Source: CAVSEK01 sp963726975
GTDB lineage: Bacteria; Actinomycetota; Actinomycetes; Mycobacteriales; SCTD01
Direction: 5' to 3'
DNA: 64,000 nucleotides
Assembly: GCA_963726975.1 (NCBI GenBank)
Contig: CAVSEK010000010.1
Span: 1-64,000, forward strand
This document shows, piece after piece, positions 37,796-46,366 of the stretch (positions within the stretch are counted from its first letter, which is position 1; each line of letters begins with the position of its first letter). The translations under genes were made by a program, and so were the position numbers. Under the pieces are notes generated by a model, which did not search any database, was not told the DNA's origin, and saw only the letters and a list, made by a program, of their open reading frames with translations.

Positions 37796-38994
37796 TCAGG
37801 CGGCGAGGACCCGGCGGGCCGGCAGGAGCGGCGGTGAGCACCGCGAGCCCGCTGGCCGCGCACAGCGCCAGCCCGGCGAGGTCGCCGGCGGCCTCGACGA
37901 GCAGGCCGGCGAGGCCGTTGCCGAGGGCCGCCCCGGCGAAGATCGCGCTGCCGCTCCAGCTGAACGCCTCGGTGGCCGTGCCCAGCGGGGCGGCGCCGCC
38001 GAGCAGGACGTTGTGCACGGTGCATGTACGGCGCGATGGTGACGCCGGCGAGCACGAGCAGCACGCCCATGACGAGCGGCCCGGCGGCGAGCAGCGGCAG
38101 GCCGGAGGCGACCGCGAGCGCCGCCACGAGCCAGGGCAGCTGCCGGGCGGCGGGGGCCTGCGGGTGCGCGACGCCGTACGCCAGGCCGCCCGCCGCCGAG
38201 CCCAGCGACCACACGGCGAGCAGCACGCCGGCTGCGCCGGCTCGCCCCGCGGTGCGCTCGGCGAACGCCGGCAGGGCCACCTCCAGCGCGCCGAAGCCGG
38301 CACCGACGCACGCCGCGACGAGCAGCAGCCGGCGCACGGCCGGCGAGCGCAGCGGCCCGCCGCCGCCTCCCGCGGCGCGCGGGTGCGGGACGACGGCCCG
38401 CAGCGCCGGGGAGGCGACCAGCCCGAGGCTGCCCGTGAGCACGAGCAGGCCGGCGGCGAGCACCGTCACCGACGGGCCGGCGACCGCGGTGAGGCCGGCG
38501 ACGAGCAGCGGCCCGGCCACGAAGCAGAGCTCGACGACGACGGCCTCCAGCGAGTAGGCCGTGGGCAGGTCCGCGGGCGCCACGAGGGAGGCCCACAGCG
38601 CGCGCATCACCCCGGACAGCGGCGGCACCGTCGCGCCGGCCAGCACGGCGGCGCCGACGAGCACGCCCGCCCCCGCGCCGGCCCGGGCGAGCCCGACGAG
38701 CAGCAGCAGCGCCGCCGGGTGCAGGACGGCGCAGGCGAGCAGGACGCCGCGCGGCCCGTGCCGGTCGGCCCGGCGGGCGCGCTGGGGGGCGGCTGCGGCG
38801 AAGGCCACGGCGTACGCGGCCGCGACCACCCCCGCGGCGGCGTACGACCCGGTGGTGGACCGCACGAGCAGCAGCAGCGCCAATCCCGTGGTGCCCAGCG
38901 CGACCCGGCCGACGAGGCTGGCGAGCAGCGGGCGGGCGGCGCCCGTGCCGACGAGGACGGTGGCGTAGCGGGCGCGCAGGCCCGGCGCCGTCAC
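37796..38994 (-). CDS. MFS transporter, two frameshifts
   Basis: A 12-helix major facilitator of about 400 residues. The N-terminal part reads MTAPGLRARYATVLVGTGAA, then LLASLVGRVALGTTGLALLL, with the loop SGVMRALWASLVAPADLPTA and the mid-protein VASPALRAVVPHPRAAGGG. Extra bases near 38022 (after IAPYM) and 37831 (after AVLTA) break the frame; the last helices read HNVLLGGAAPLGTATEAFSW and LVEAAGDLAGLALCAASGLA. It ends RRVLAA. No substrate can be assigned. The GTG start overlaps the stop of the zinc-finger gene by four bases. Confidence 0.82.
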
Positions 38995-39311
38995 CCCAGC
39001 TGCTCGTGCACGTAGCACCAGCGCCAGTCCTCGCCGGCCTCGAACGACTCCATCACCGGGTGGCCGGCCTGCGCGGCGTGGGCGCGGGCGTGCCGGTGCT
39101 CCCCGCTGTCGCAGCAGCCGACGTGCCCGCAGGTCAGGCACGCGCGCAGGTGCACCCAGGTGCTGCCGATCTCCAGGCACTCCTCGCACCCGTCGGGCGT
39201 GCGCGGCGGCGGCGACGACGCGGGGGCGTCCCGCAGCTCGGCGCAGCGGGGGTCGGGCGGGGGCGGCGCCGGGCGCGCGGACAGCAGTCGGCGCAGGGGT
39301 CCTGGGGACAC
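38991..39311 (-). CDS. UBP-type zinc-finger protein
   Basis: A 106-residue protein with a single ZnF-UBP domain: CEECLEIGSTWVHLRACLTC, then GHVGCCDSGEHRHARAHAA and a C-terminal WRWCYVHEQLG. The Cys and His residues match the zinc-binding set of this fold, which in eukaryotes binds ubiquitin C-termini but is common in Actinobacteria without a known ligand. The first 40 residues are Pro/Ala-rich and probably unstructured. A GGAGGAG site precedes the GTG. It is coupled to the MFS gene by a GTGA overlap. Confidence 0.88.
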   Translation of the reverse strand: MSPGPLRRLLSARPAPPPPDPRCAELRDAPASSPPPRTPDGCEECLEIGSTWVHLRACLTCGHVGCCDSGEHRHARAHAAQAGHPVMESFEAGEDWRWCYVHEQLG

Positions 39312-39380
39312 GGGCTCCTCCCTGGGGCACGCTGGAGCGGTCGGGAGGCACCAGTCTCCCGCACCGACCGGGGAGGGCCC

Positions 39381-40052
39381 GTGCCCGTCGAGCTCGTCGT
39401 GCTGGACGTCAACGAGACGCTGTCGGACATGTCGCCCCTGCGCGGCCGCTTCGAGGACGTCGGCGCGGCCGCCTCGCTCATGCCGACGTGGTTCGCCTCG
39501 ACGCTGCGCGACGGCTTCGCGCTCGCCGCGCTGGGGGGCGCCCGGCCCTTCCCGCAGGTCGCCACGAGCGTCCTGCGCACCCTGTTCGCGGGCGTCGAGC
39601 TGACCCGGCCGGTCGACGAGGCGGTGCAGCACGTGCTCGGCGGCTTCCCCGAGCTGTCGCTGCACCCCGACGTCGAGCCGGGCCTGCGCCGCCTGGCCGA
39701 GGCGGGCGTACGCCTCGTCACCCTCACCAACGGCTCCGCCTCGCTCTCGGCGACCCTGCTGGACGAGAACGGCGTCGCCGACCTCGTCGAGGCCCGGCTG
39801 TCGGTCGACGACGCGGGCCGCTGGAAGCCCCACCCGCAGTCCTACACCTGGGCGCTGGAGCAGCTCGGCGTCGCACCCGGCAGCGCCGCGATGCTCGCCT
39901 GCCACCCCTGGGACCTCGCCGGCGCCGCCGCCGTCGGGATGCGCACGGCGTACGTCGACCGCAAGGGCGGGCCCTGGCCCGAGGTGTTCCCCGAGCCGGA
40001 CGTCCGCGCCGACGACATGGCCTCGCTGGCCGAGGCGGTGCTCGGGCTGTGA
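39381..40052 (+). CDS. Type II haloacid dehalogenase
   Basis: A 223-residue HAD hydrolase. The nucleophile is Asp 9 in VELVVLDVNETLSDMSPLRG. Motif II is LVTLTNGSASLSATLLDENG, the Lys is in RWKPHPQSYTWALEQLG, and motif III is in AMLACHPWDLAGAAAVGMRT. The family hydrolyses 2-haloacids to hydroxy acids, though many members act on phosphorylated metabolites. GTG 39381 is chosen for the GGGGAGGG site upstream. The stop overlaps the GTG of the following hydrolase gene. Confidence 0.88.
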   Translation: MPVELVVLDVNETLSDMSPLRGRFEDVGAAASLMPTWFASTLRDGFALAALGGARPFPQVATSVLRTLFAGVELTRPVDEAVQHVLGGFPELSLHPDVEPGLRRLAEAGVRLVTLTNGSASLSATLLDENGVADLVEARLSVDDAGRWKPHPQSYTWALEQLGVAPGSAAMLACHPWDLAGAAAVGMRTAYVDRKGGPWPEVFPEPDVRADDMASLAEAVLGL

Positions 40053-40879
40053 GCGAGGGGCCGCTGGAGAGCGTCGTCGCCGCGCTCGTCCCGGACGAGG
40101 CGATCCCGGACGCGGTCCGCGACGCGTCCTTCAGCCCCGTCGCGCCGCCGGTGCGCGAGGCCAAGCCGTGGTGGGGGCACCACCTGCGCGAGGTGCGGTG
40201 GCAGGCCGAGCTCGCCCGGCTGCTCGTCGACCCCGTCTACGCCGGCCGGGGCGTCCCGCGCGGCGACGGCGGCCCGGTGCTGCTCATCCCGGGGTTCCTC
40301 GCCGGCGACAGCTCGCTGTCGGTGATGGCGGGCTGGCTGCGCCGGATCGGCCACGAGGCCGCGCCCGCCGGCATCGCCGCCAACGTCGACTGCTCGGACC
40401 GGGCGGTCGCGCGGCTCGAGCGGGTGCTGCTGCGCCTGCACGCGCGCACCGGCCGGCAGGTCTCGCTCGTCGGCCACAGCCGCGGCGGCCACTTCGCCAA
40501 GGCCCTGGCCTCGCGCCAGCCGGGGTCGGTGCGCGCCGTCGTCTCGCTCGGGGCCGGGCTCGACGAGCCGTTCGACATCTCGGTGCCCACCAAGGCGGCC
40601 GTCGCGCTGGTCCGCGAGGTGCTGCACCGCACCGACCGCCGGGTCGCCGAGCGCGGCTGCCTCACCTCGACCTGCGACTGCCCCTTCGTGCGCGACTACG
40701 CCGCGCCGTTCCCCTCGACGGTGCCGCTGACCTCGGTCTGGTCCCGCGGCGACGGGGTCGTGCGCTGGCGCTCCTGCGTCGTCCCGTACGCCCGCTCGGT
40801 CGAGGTGCGCGGCAGCCACGTGGGCCTGGCCTTCAACCGGCACGCCTACCGCGCCGTCGCCGAGGCCCTCGCCCCGTAG
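40049..40879 (+). CDS. Alpha/beta hydrolase (lipase-like)
   Basis: A 276-residue hydrolase. The nucleophile elbow is SLVGHSRGGHFAKALASRQ, a PVLLIPGFLAGDSSLSVM strand forms the oxyanion region, SRGDGVVRWRSCVVP carries the probable acidic residue, and the probable catalytic His is in VRGSHVGLAFNRHAYRAV. A Cys-rich segment GCLTSTCDCPFV is conserved in this branch of actinobacterial hydrolases. No signal peptide is visible. It is translationally coupled to the dehalogenase gene. The substrate is unknown. Confidence 0.85.
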   Translation: MSEGPLESVVAALVPDEAIPDAVRDASFSPVAPPVREAKPWWGHHLREVRWQAELARLLVDPVYAGRGVPRGDGGPVLLIPGFLAGDSSLSVMAGWLRRIGHEAAPAGIAANVDCSDRAVARLERVLLRLHARTGRQVSLVGHSRGGHFAKALASRQPGSVRAVVSLGAGLDEPFDISVPTKAAVALVREVLHRTDRRVAERGCLTSTCDCPFVRDYAAPFPSTVPLTSVWSRGDGVVRWRSCVVPYARSVEVRGSHVGLAFNRHAYRAVAEALAP

Positions 40880-41390
40880 CGGGCGATCTCCCCGCTCCCG
40901 CCGTGCTCCTGGCCTGCGAGCCGTCGGCGATGGCCTCGGCGCGCGCGTGCGGACGTCGCTGACCACGTGCACGGGACCGACGCGGCGCGGCGCCCGTTGT
41001 CCGACCGCGTCCACCGGCGGCTGCACGCGGCCGGAGCGCGGTGGCCGTCGCGAGCCGCGACCGAGCCGGTCGCGGCTCGCCCCACGACGACGACGACAGG
41101 ACCGCCGTCAGGCCCGTTGCGCCGCCGTGAGACAGGCCCGCGGACGTTGCGGCCGGGAGCAACGCGCCCCACGCCGCACCTGCCCCAGCCGTCCGCCGCG
41201 CTCGGGAGCTCGGCCTCGCAGCCCGTGCCGTCCCGCGGACGGCGACCCGCGACGGGACGCACCCCGCAGGGACGGGGGCTGCAGAGCCGCTCCGCACGGG
41301 TCGGTGCCCGGCCCACCTCGGCCGGGGTGCTGAGCGTCGCAGGGGCCGGGGGGCGCGCTGCGCGGCGCGGGCCGGGCGGTGCGGGGGGCG
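40880..41390. other. 511-bp region without a recognisable gene
   Basis: Between the hydrolase stop at 40879 and the convergent hydrolase stop at 41391 all frames are low-complexity Arg/Ala/Pro/Gly readings typical of non-coding GC-rich DNA. The one clear structure is a perfect 12-bp stem hairpin at 41051-41079. I see no start, motif or ribosome site that supports a gene. A heavily decayed gene cannot be excluded. Confidence 0.6.
41051..41079. terminator. Perfect hairpin in the convergent intergenic region
   Basis: CGAGCCGCGACC and GGTCGCGGCTCG form a perfect 12-bp stem around the loop GAGCC, without a following T tract. It lies between convergent genes, 170 bp after the plus-strand stop. Confidence 0.55.
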
Positions 41391-42314
41391 TCAGCGGCGG
41401 CGGACGAGCACCTCGAGCGCGCTGCGCCCGGTGCGCCAGGCGCCGGCGGGCAGCCCGCGGTGCAGCGGCTCGACCCGCGCGGCGATCGCCGACGGCGGGC
41501 GACCCGGCCCCACCGGCCCCACCCGGTCCAGCCAGGAGGTGTAGAGCGCGAAGGACTCCTCCGGCCGTTCGAGCAGGTAGGCGTGCCCGGCACCCGGCAC
41601 CACCGCGAGCTCGGCGCCGGGGATGCGCGCCGCGAGCCGCCGGGCGGAGCCGAGCGGGACGAGCCCGTCCGCGCCGCCGTGCATCACCAGCGTGGGGCGC
41701 GATAGGCGGGGCAGCCGCGCCCAGGTGTCGTGGTAGACGGCCGCCCACCAGTGCGCGGCGATGCCCAGCGGCGAGGCGCGGTGCCGGGCGAAGGGACGCA
41801 TGAGCTCGCGCACCCGCCCCGGCTCGGCCGCGCGGAACTCCGGGCTGAACAGCGCCGCCGCCAGCGCGCGGGCGCGGGCGCCGGTGGCCGACCCGGGCAG
41901 CTCGCCGGCGAGCGCGGCGAGCTCGCGCAGCGGCAGCACCGCGTGCGGGCCGCCCGGTGAGGTGCCCCCGAGCACCAGCGAGCGCACCCGGTGCGGGAAG
42001 CGCAGCGCCAGCTCCTGCGCGACCATCCCGCCCATGGACAGGCCGTAGACGTGCGCGCTGTCGATCCCGAGCGCGTCGAGCACGCCGACGGCGTCGGCCG
42101 CCAGCTGCCCCATCGACAGGCCCGGCACGGCGCCGCTGCTGCGCCCCGCGCCGCGGTGGTCGTACGTCGTGACCGCGAAGCGGGAGGCGTAGAGCGGCAG
42201 GACCGGCTCGAACACCGCGCCGCTGATCGCGAACCCGGTCAGCAGCAGCAGCGGCTCGCCCGTCCCGGTCTGCTCCACGTGCAACCGGGCGCGCCCGACG
42301 GGGACGAGCGGCAC
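41391..42314 (-). CDS. Alpha/beta fold hydrolase
   Basis: A 307-residue hydrolase of the haloperoxidase/enol-lactonase type. The nucleophile is in HVYGLSMGGMVAQELALR, the acid in LVMHGGADGLVPLGSARRLA, and the His in AVVPGAGHAYLLERPEE. The oxyanion segment is LLLLTGFAISGAVFEPVLP. The C-terminal 40 residues (GRPPSAIAARVEPLHRGLPA onward) are extra to the core fold. GTG 42314 lies one base after the stop of phaC, so the two are probably co-expressed. A role in polyester or acyl-CoA metabolism is inference from this pairing only. Confidence 0.86.
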   Translation of the reverse strand: MPLVPVGRARLHVEQTGTGEPLLLLTGFAISGAVFEPVLPLYASRFAVTTYDHRGAGRSSGAVPGLSMGQLAADAVGVLDALGIDSAHVYGLSMGGMVAQELALRFPHRVRSLVLGGTSPGGPHAVLPLRELAALAGELPGSATGARARALAAALFSPEFRAAEPGRVRELMRPFARHRASPLGIAAHWWAAVYHDTWARLPRLSRPTLVMHGGADGLVPLGSARRLAARIPGAELAVVPGAGHAYLLERPEESFALYTSWLDRVGPVGPGRPPSAIAARVEPLHRGLPAGAWRTGRSALEVLVRRR

Positions 42315-42315
42315 C

Positions 42316-44043
42316 TCAGGACACGAAGACGTACGTGCCGGGCGCGGCGCCGACCGGCGGGTGCGCCTCGCTGCCGAGGGCGGTCGGCGCGGGGACCTGT
42401 GCGCCCGCGCGGGCGGTGGCCCAGGCCGTCCAGTCGGGCCACCACGAGCCCTGGTGCGTGACCGAGGACGACAGCCACTGCTCCGGGTCCTCGGGCAGCC
42501 CGTCGGCGACCCGGTAGGTCGCCTTCGGGTTGCCGGGCGGGTTGACGAGCGCGGCGATGTGGCCGCTGGTGGACAGCACGAACCGGGGCCGGGCGCCGAA
42601 CAGCCGGCCGGAGCGGTAGACGTTCTCCCACGGGCAGATGTGGTCGGCGACGCCGGCGAGGTTGTAGGTGTCGACCTCGACCTTGGACAGGTCGACCGGC
42701 GAGCCCAGCACCACGGCGGCGCCCGGGGTGACGAGGGCGTTGCGGGTCGACAGCCGCAGGAAGTCGCGGTGCAGCCCGGCGGGCATGCGGGTGGTGTCGG
42801 CGTTCCAGAACAGCACGTCGAAGGCCGGCGGGCGCTTGCCGAGCAGGTAGTTGTTGACCCAGTAGTTCCACACCAGGTCGTCGGGCCGCAGCCAGGCGAA
42901 GACGCCGGCGAGGGCCTGCCCGTCGAGGAAGCCGCGGCTCTGCGAGGCGGCCTGCGCCGCGGCGGCCGTCGGTGCGTCGACGAGCGAGCCGACCGTGCCG
43001 GCGTGCTGCTGGTCGAGCACGGTGACGCCCAGGGTGAGCCCGGCGACCCGGTCGGCGTGCCCGGTGGCGGTGAGGTGCGAGACGACGGTGCTGGTGACGA
43101 TGCCGCCGGCGCACAGGGCGAACAGCAGCGAGCGCGCCGAGCCGCTGACCTGCTCGACCGCGTCCATCGCGTCGAGCACCGAGCCCGCGTAGTCGTCGAG
43201 GCCGAGGTCGCGGTCGGCCTCCTGCGGGTTGACCCAGGAGATCGCGAAGACCTGCAGGCCGGCGTCGAGGAAGTGCTCGACCATGCTGCGCCCGGGCGCG
43301 AGGTCGGCGATGTAGAACTTGTTGATCATCGGCGGGACCACGAGGACGGGCACCTCGTGCACCTGCGGGGTGCGCGGGCGGTAGTGCAGGAGCTCGAAGA
43401 CGCGGGTGCGCAGCACGACCGCCCCCTCGGTGACCGCGAGGTCCTTGCCCACGGTGAACGCGTCCGGGTCGACCATCTGCGGGAGGTGCGGCGCCTTGAC
43501 GACGTCCTGCACGAACTGCCGGCCGCCGGTGACGAAGTTGCGCCCACCGGTGTCGAGCGCCGCCTTGAGCGCCGCCGGGTTGAGGAAGGGGTTGTTGCTC
43601 GGGGCGAGCGCCGCGACGAGGTTGTCGGCGAGGAAGCGCACCCGCCGGTCGGAGCGCCAGTCGAGGTTGGCGTCGTCGAGCAGCTGCTCCACCGTCCGGC
43701 CGTACGCCAGGTAGCTCTGCAGCACCCGGCGCAGCACCGGGTTGGCGGTCCAGGCGGGCTCGACGAACCGCCGGTCCTTCTTCGCCGGCGCCAGCTCCGA
43801 GCGGCCGACGGTGATCCGGGCCAGCTCGCGGCTGAGCGCCAGCGACCGCCGGGTCACGGTCACCGGGCGCGCGGCGAGCTTGGCCGCGAGCACCACGCCG
43901 GCCTTGCCCGGCAGGAACCTGGCGAAGGACGGACCGGTCGAGTCGGTGAGCAGGCTGTCGAGCCCGCTGCCGGCCGCCCCCGCCGCGTCGGCCGCGGCCT
44001 CGGCCTCCTGGGAGCTCGGGCGGGACGTCTGGGCCTGGGTCAT
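42316..44043 (-). CDS. phaC: Poly(3-hydroxyalkanoate) synthase-type alpha/beta hydrolase
   Basis: A 575-residue PHA synthase. The lipase-like box has the nucleophilic Cys in LLFALCAGGIVTSTVVSH, the Asp is in LAGVADHICPWENVYRSGRL, and the His is in FVLSTSGHIAALVNPPGNPK. The family segments VLVVPPMINKFYIADLAPG and WVNPQEADRDLGLDDY are also present. It polymerises hydroxyacyl-CoA. The ATG has GGAGGACCGC upstream. No phaA, phaB, phasin or phaE is nearby, so precursors must come from elsewhere. The N-terminal 35 residues are Ala/Ser/Gln-rich. Confidence 0.92.
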   Translation of the reverse strand: MTQAQTSRPSSQEAEAAADAAGAAGSGLDSLLTDSTGPSFARFLPGKAGVVLAAKLAARPVTVTRRSLALSRELARITVGRSELAPAKKDRRFVEPAWTANPVLRRVLQSYLAYGRTVEQLLDDANLDWRSDRRVRFLADNLVAALAPSNNPFLNPAALKAALDTGGRNFVTGGRQFVQDVVKAPHLPQMVDPDAFTVGKDLAVTEGAVVLRTRVFELLHYRPRTPQVHEVPVLVVPPMINKFYIADLAPGRSMVEHFLDAGLQVFAISWVNPQEADRDLGLDDYAGSVLDAMDAVEQVSGSARSLLFALCAGGIVTSTVVSHLTATGHADRVAGLTLGVTVLDQQHAGTVGSLVDAPTAAAAQAASQSRGFLDGQALAGVFAWLRPDDLVWNYWVNNYLLGKRPPAFDVLFWNADTTRMPAGLHRDFLRLSTRNALVTPGAAVVLGSPVDLSKVEVDTYNLAGVADHICPWENVYRSGRLFGARPRFVLSTSGHIAALVNPPGNPKATYRVADGLPEDPEQWLSSSVTHQGSWWPDWTAWATARAGAQVPAPTALGSEAHPPVGAAPGTYVFVS

Positions 44044-44099
44044 GCGGTCCTCCGGACAGGTGTGAGCCGGACCACAGCGTCCCCCGCCCTCGGCGGGCG

Positions 44100-44732
44100 T
44101 CAACCCGCGGGGGGGCTCCCGGTGCCGGGGTAGAGCAGCCGCAGCGAGATCGCGACCAGGTCCTCGACGAGCTGCGCGTCGTCCTGCGCGCGGCGCGGCG
44201 CGGCGAGCAGCGCGTTCTTGAGCGCGACCAGCCCGGCGGCGAGGACGGCGGCGTCGGGGCCGGCCGGTGCCAGCCCGGCGGCCCGGTCGCGGTCGAGCTT
44301 GCGGGCCGTGCGGCGGGTGCCGCGCTCGACGACCCCGTCGCGCCACGCGGCGAGCTGCGGGTCGGACAGGTCCTCGCGGAAGGCCTGGCGCAGCAGCCCG
44401 CCGTGCGTCCGCCACAGCGCGACGCTGTGCGCCGTCGCCTGCCGCAGCGCCTCGACGTCGGGCCCCTCGGCCTCCAGCCACCGGTCGTTCTCGGCGCGCA
44501 GCTCGTCGGCGAGCCCCTCGAGCAGGGCGGCGAGCACGGCCTGCTTGGAGTCGAAGTAGAAGTAGAAGCCCGACCGGGACAGCCCGGCGGCCGCGGCCAG
44601 CTCGTCGGTCGTGACCTGGGAGAGCGGCTTGGCCTCGAGCAGCGTCCGGGCGCCGTCGAGGATCGCCTGCTCGCGCTGGTCGCCCCGGGACGGCGCGCGA
44701 CGGCGGGCAGAGGTCGGAGCGGGCCCGGTCAC
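44100..44732 (-). CDS. TetR family regulator
   Basis: A 210-residue repressor with an N-terminal HTH (SQVTTDELAAAAGLSRSGFY, followed by FYFDSKQAVLAALLEG) and a helical ligand-binding domain. It diverges from the DHA2-type MFS gene at 44818, a typical regulator/efflux pair, so the probable target is the 85-bp region between them. It is also 56 bp downstream of the phaC start on the same strand, so it could be read with phaC. A TACGGT box 6 nt before the GTG suggests a leaderless transcript. Confidence 0.88.
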   Translation of the reverse strand: MTGPAPTSARRRAPSRGDQREQAILDGARTLLEAKPLSQVTTDELAAAAGLSRSGFYFYFDSKQAVLAALLEGLADELRAENDRWLEAEGPDVEALRQATAHSVALWRTHGGLLRQAFREDLSDPQLAAWRDGVVERGTRRTARKLDRDRAAGLAPAGPDAAVLAAGLVALKNALLAAPRRAQDDAQLVEDLVAISLRLLYPGTGSPPAG

Positions 44733-44789
44733 GCCTCCACCGTACGCGGACCGACCTCGCGTCCACGGGACTCGACGCGGTGTCGACCC

Positions 44790-44811
44790 TTGCGGACGCA
44801 ACGTCTACAGT
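44790..44811. promoter_or_regulatory. Operator-like palindrome and -10 box between TetR and MFS genes
   Basis: TTGCG-GA-CGCAA at 44790-44801 is a perfect 5-2-5 inverted repeat. TACAGT at 44806-44811 lies 6 nt before the MFS ATG and could be its -10. A TetR dimer bound at the palindrome would block this promoter. Confidence 0.5.
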
Positions 44812-44817
44812 GGGCGG

Positions 44818-46263
44818 ATGTCCACCCGCAGCGCCTCGCCCCTGCTGCTGCCCGTGATGGCGCTGTCCGCGACGACCATCGCCGTGCTGCAGACCGTCGT
44901 CGTGCCCGTGCTCGGCACGATCGGCGACGCCCTCGGCAGCTCGCCGTCCTCGACCGGCTGGGTGCTCACCGCCACCCTGCTGTCGGCCGCCGTGCTCACC
45001 CCGGTCCTGGGCCGCCTCGGCGACGTGCACGGCCGCCGGCCGGTGCTGCTCGCGGTGCTCGCCGTCGTCACCGCCGGCTCGCTGCTGGCCGCCGCCACCA
45101 CCTCGCTGCCGCTGCTCATCGCGGCGCGCGCGCTGCAGGGCGCGTCGTACGCGCTGTTCCCGCTGGGGATCGGCGTGCTGCGCGACGAGCTGCCCGCGGA
45201 GCGGCTCACCGGCGCGATGGCGGTCGTGAGCGCGAGCCTGGGCGTGGGCGGCGGGTTCGGCCTGGTGCTCACCGGCCTGCTCACCCGCGACGGCGGCGAC
45301 TACCACCGGGTCTTCCTCGTCGCGGCCGCCGTCACGCTGCTCGCGCTGGTGATGACCGCTCTCGTCGTGCCCGCCCGCCCGCCGCTCGCCGCCGGCCGGG
45401 TCGACTGGACCGGGGCGGCCGTGCTCGGCGTCGGGCTGGTCCTGCTGCTGCTGGCCCTGAGCAAGGGCTCGGCGTGGGGCTGGGCCACCCCGGCGACGCT
45501 CGGCAGCGGGCTCGGCGGCCTGGCCGTGCTGGTCGGCTGGCTCGGCCTGCAACGCCGCACCGCCTCGCCGCTGGTGCGCCCCGAGCTGCTGCTCGCCCGA
45601 CCCCTGCTCGTCACGCACACCGCCGCGCTGCTCATCGGGGTGGCGATGTTCGTCGCCTTCCTCGCGGTCGCCGGCTTCGTGCAGGCACCCGCCTCGGCGG
45701 GCTACGGCTTCTCGGCCTCCACGCTGGGCGCCAGCGTCGGCTACCTCCTGCCGGGGGCGCTGCTCGGCGTCGTGCTCGCCCCGATCGGCGGGCGCGTCGT
45801 CACCCGCCGCGGCCCGCGCCTGGTCCTCGTCGTCGCCGCGCTGACCGGCGCGACCGGCTTCGCGCTCATGGCCGCCCTGCACAGCGCGCCCTGGGAGCTC
45901 GTCGCCGGCTCGGTGCTCGTCAACGGCGCGGTGAGCCTGGCCTTCGCCGCCCTGCCCGCGCTCGTCGTCGCCGAGGTCGGTCCGGCCGACACCGGGGTCG
46001 CCAACAGCGTCAACTCGATCGCCCGCTCGGTCGGCAGCAGCCTGGCCTCCGCGGTGGTCGTCACCCTGCTGGCCGGTCTCGTCCTGCCGTCCGGCCTGCC
46101 GCGGGAGTCGGCGTACGTCCTCGCCTTCCTCGTCGGCACCGGCGCCTGCCTGCTCGCCGCGGTCGTCGTGCTCCTCGGGCTCGAGGCGCCGCGCCGGCTG
46201 ACCCGCCGGGAGGCCGCCGAGGAGGTCGCGCTGTCCCGCGCCGGCGAGTTCGCCGTCGCGTGA
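44818..46263 (+). CDS. DHA2-type MFS drug transporter
   Basis: A 481-residue major facilitator with about 14 hydrophobic helices. It has the motif LGDVHGRRPVLLAVLAVVTA in the loop after helix 2 and the antiporter motif region ASLGVGGGFGLVLTGLL, as in multidrug exporters. Start ATG 44818 follows a TACAGT box by 6 nt. The divergent TetR gene suggests drug- or metabolite-induced expression. The frame is intact. The substrate is unknown. Confidence 0.9.
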   Translation: MSTRSASPLLLPVMALSATTIAVLQTVVVPVLGTIGDALGSSPSSTGWVLTATLLSAAVLTPVLGRLGDVHGRRPVLLAVLAVVTAGSLLAAATTSLPLLIAARALQGASYALFPLGIGVLRDELPAERLTGAMAVVSASLGVGGGFGLVLTGLLTRDGGDYHRVFLVAAAVTLLALVMTALVVPARPPLAAGRVDWTGAAVLGVGLVLLLLALSKGSAWGWATPATLGSGLGGLAVLVGWLGLQRRTASPLVRPELLLARPLLVTHTAALLIGVAMFVAFLAVAGFVQAPASAGYGFSASTLGASVGYLLPGALLGVVLAPIGGRVVTRRGPRLVLVVAALTGATGFALMAALHSAPWELVAGSVLVNGAVSLAFAALPALVVAEVGPADTGVANSVNSIARSVGSSLASAVVVTLLAGLVLPSGLPRESAYVLAFLVGTGACLLAAVVVLLGLEAPRRLTRREAAEEVALSRAGEFAVA

Positions 46264-46272
46264 GGCGCCTCA

Positions 46273-46301
46273 CCGGGCCGCAGGGGTGCTCTGCGGCCCG
46301 G
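46273..46301 (+). terminator. Terminator hairpin after the MFS gene
   Basis: CCGGGCCGCAG and CTGCGGCCCGG form a perfect 11-bp stem around a 7-nt loop, starting 10 nt after the MFS stop and 66 bp before the NADH dehydrogenase ATG. Confidence 0.75.
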
Positions 46302-46366
46302 CGGGGCAGGGACCGTACGACGCCCTGACCCGCGTGAGACCGCACCCTCGACGACGGGAGGACGAC

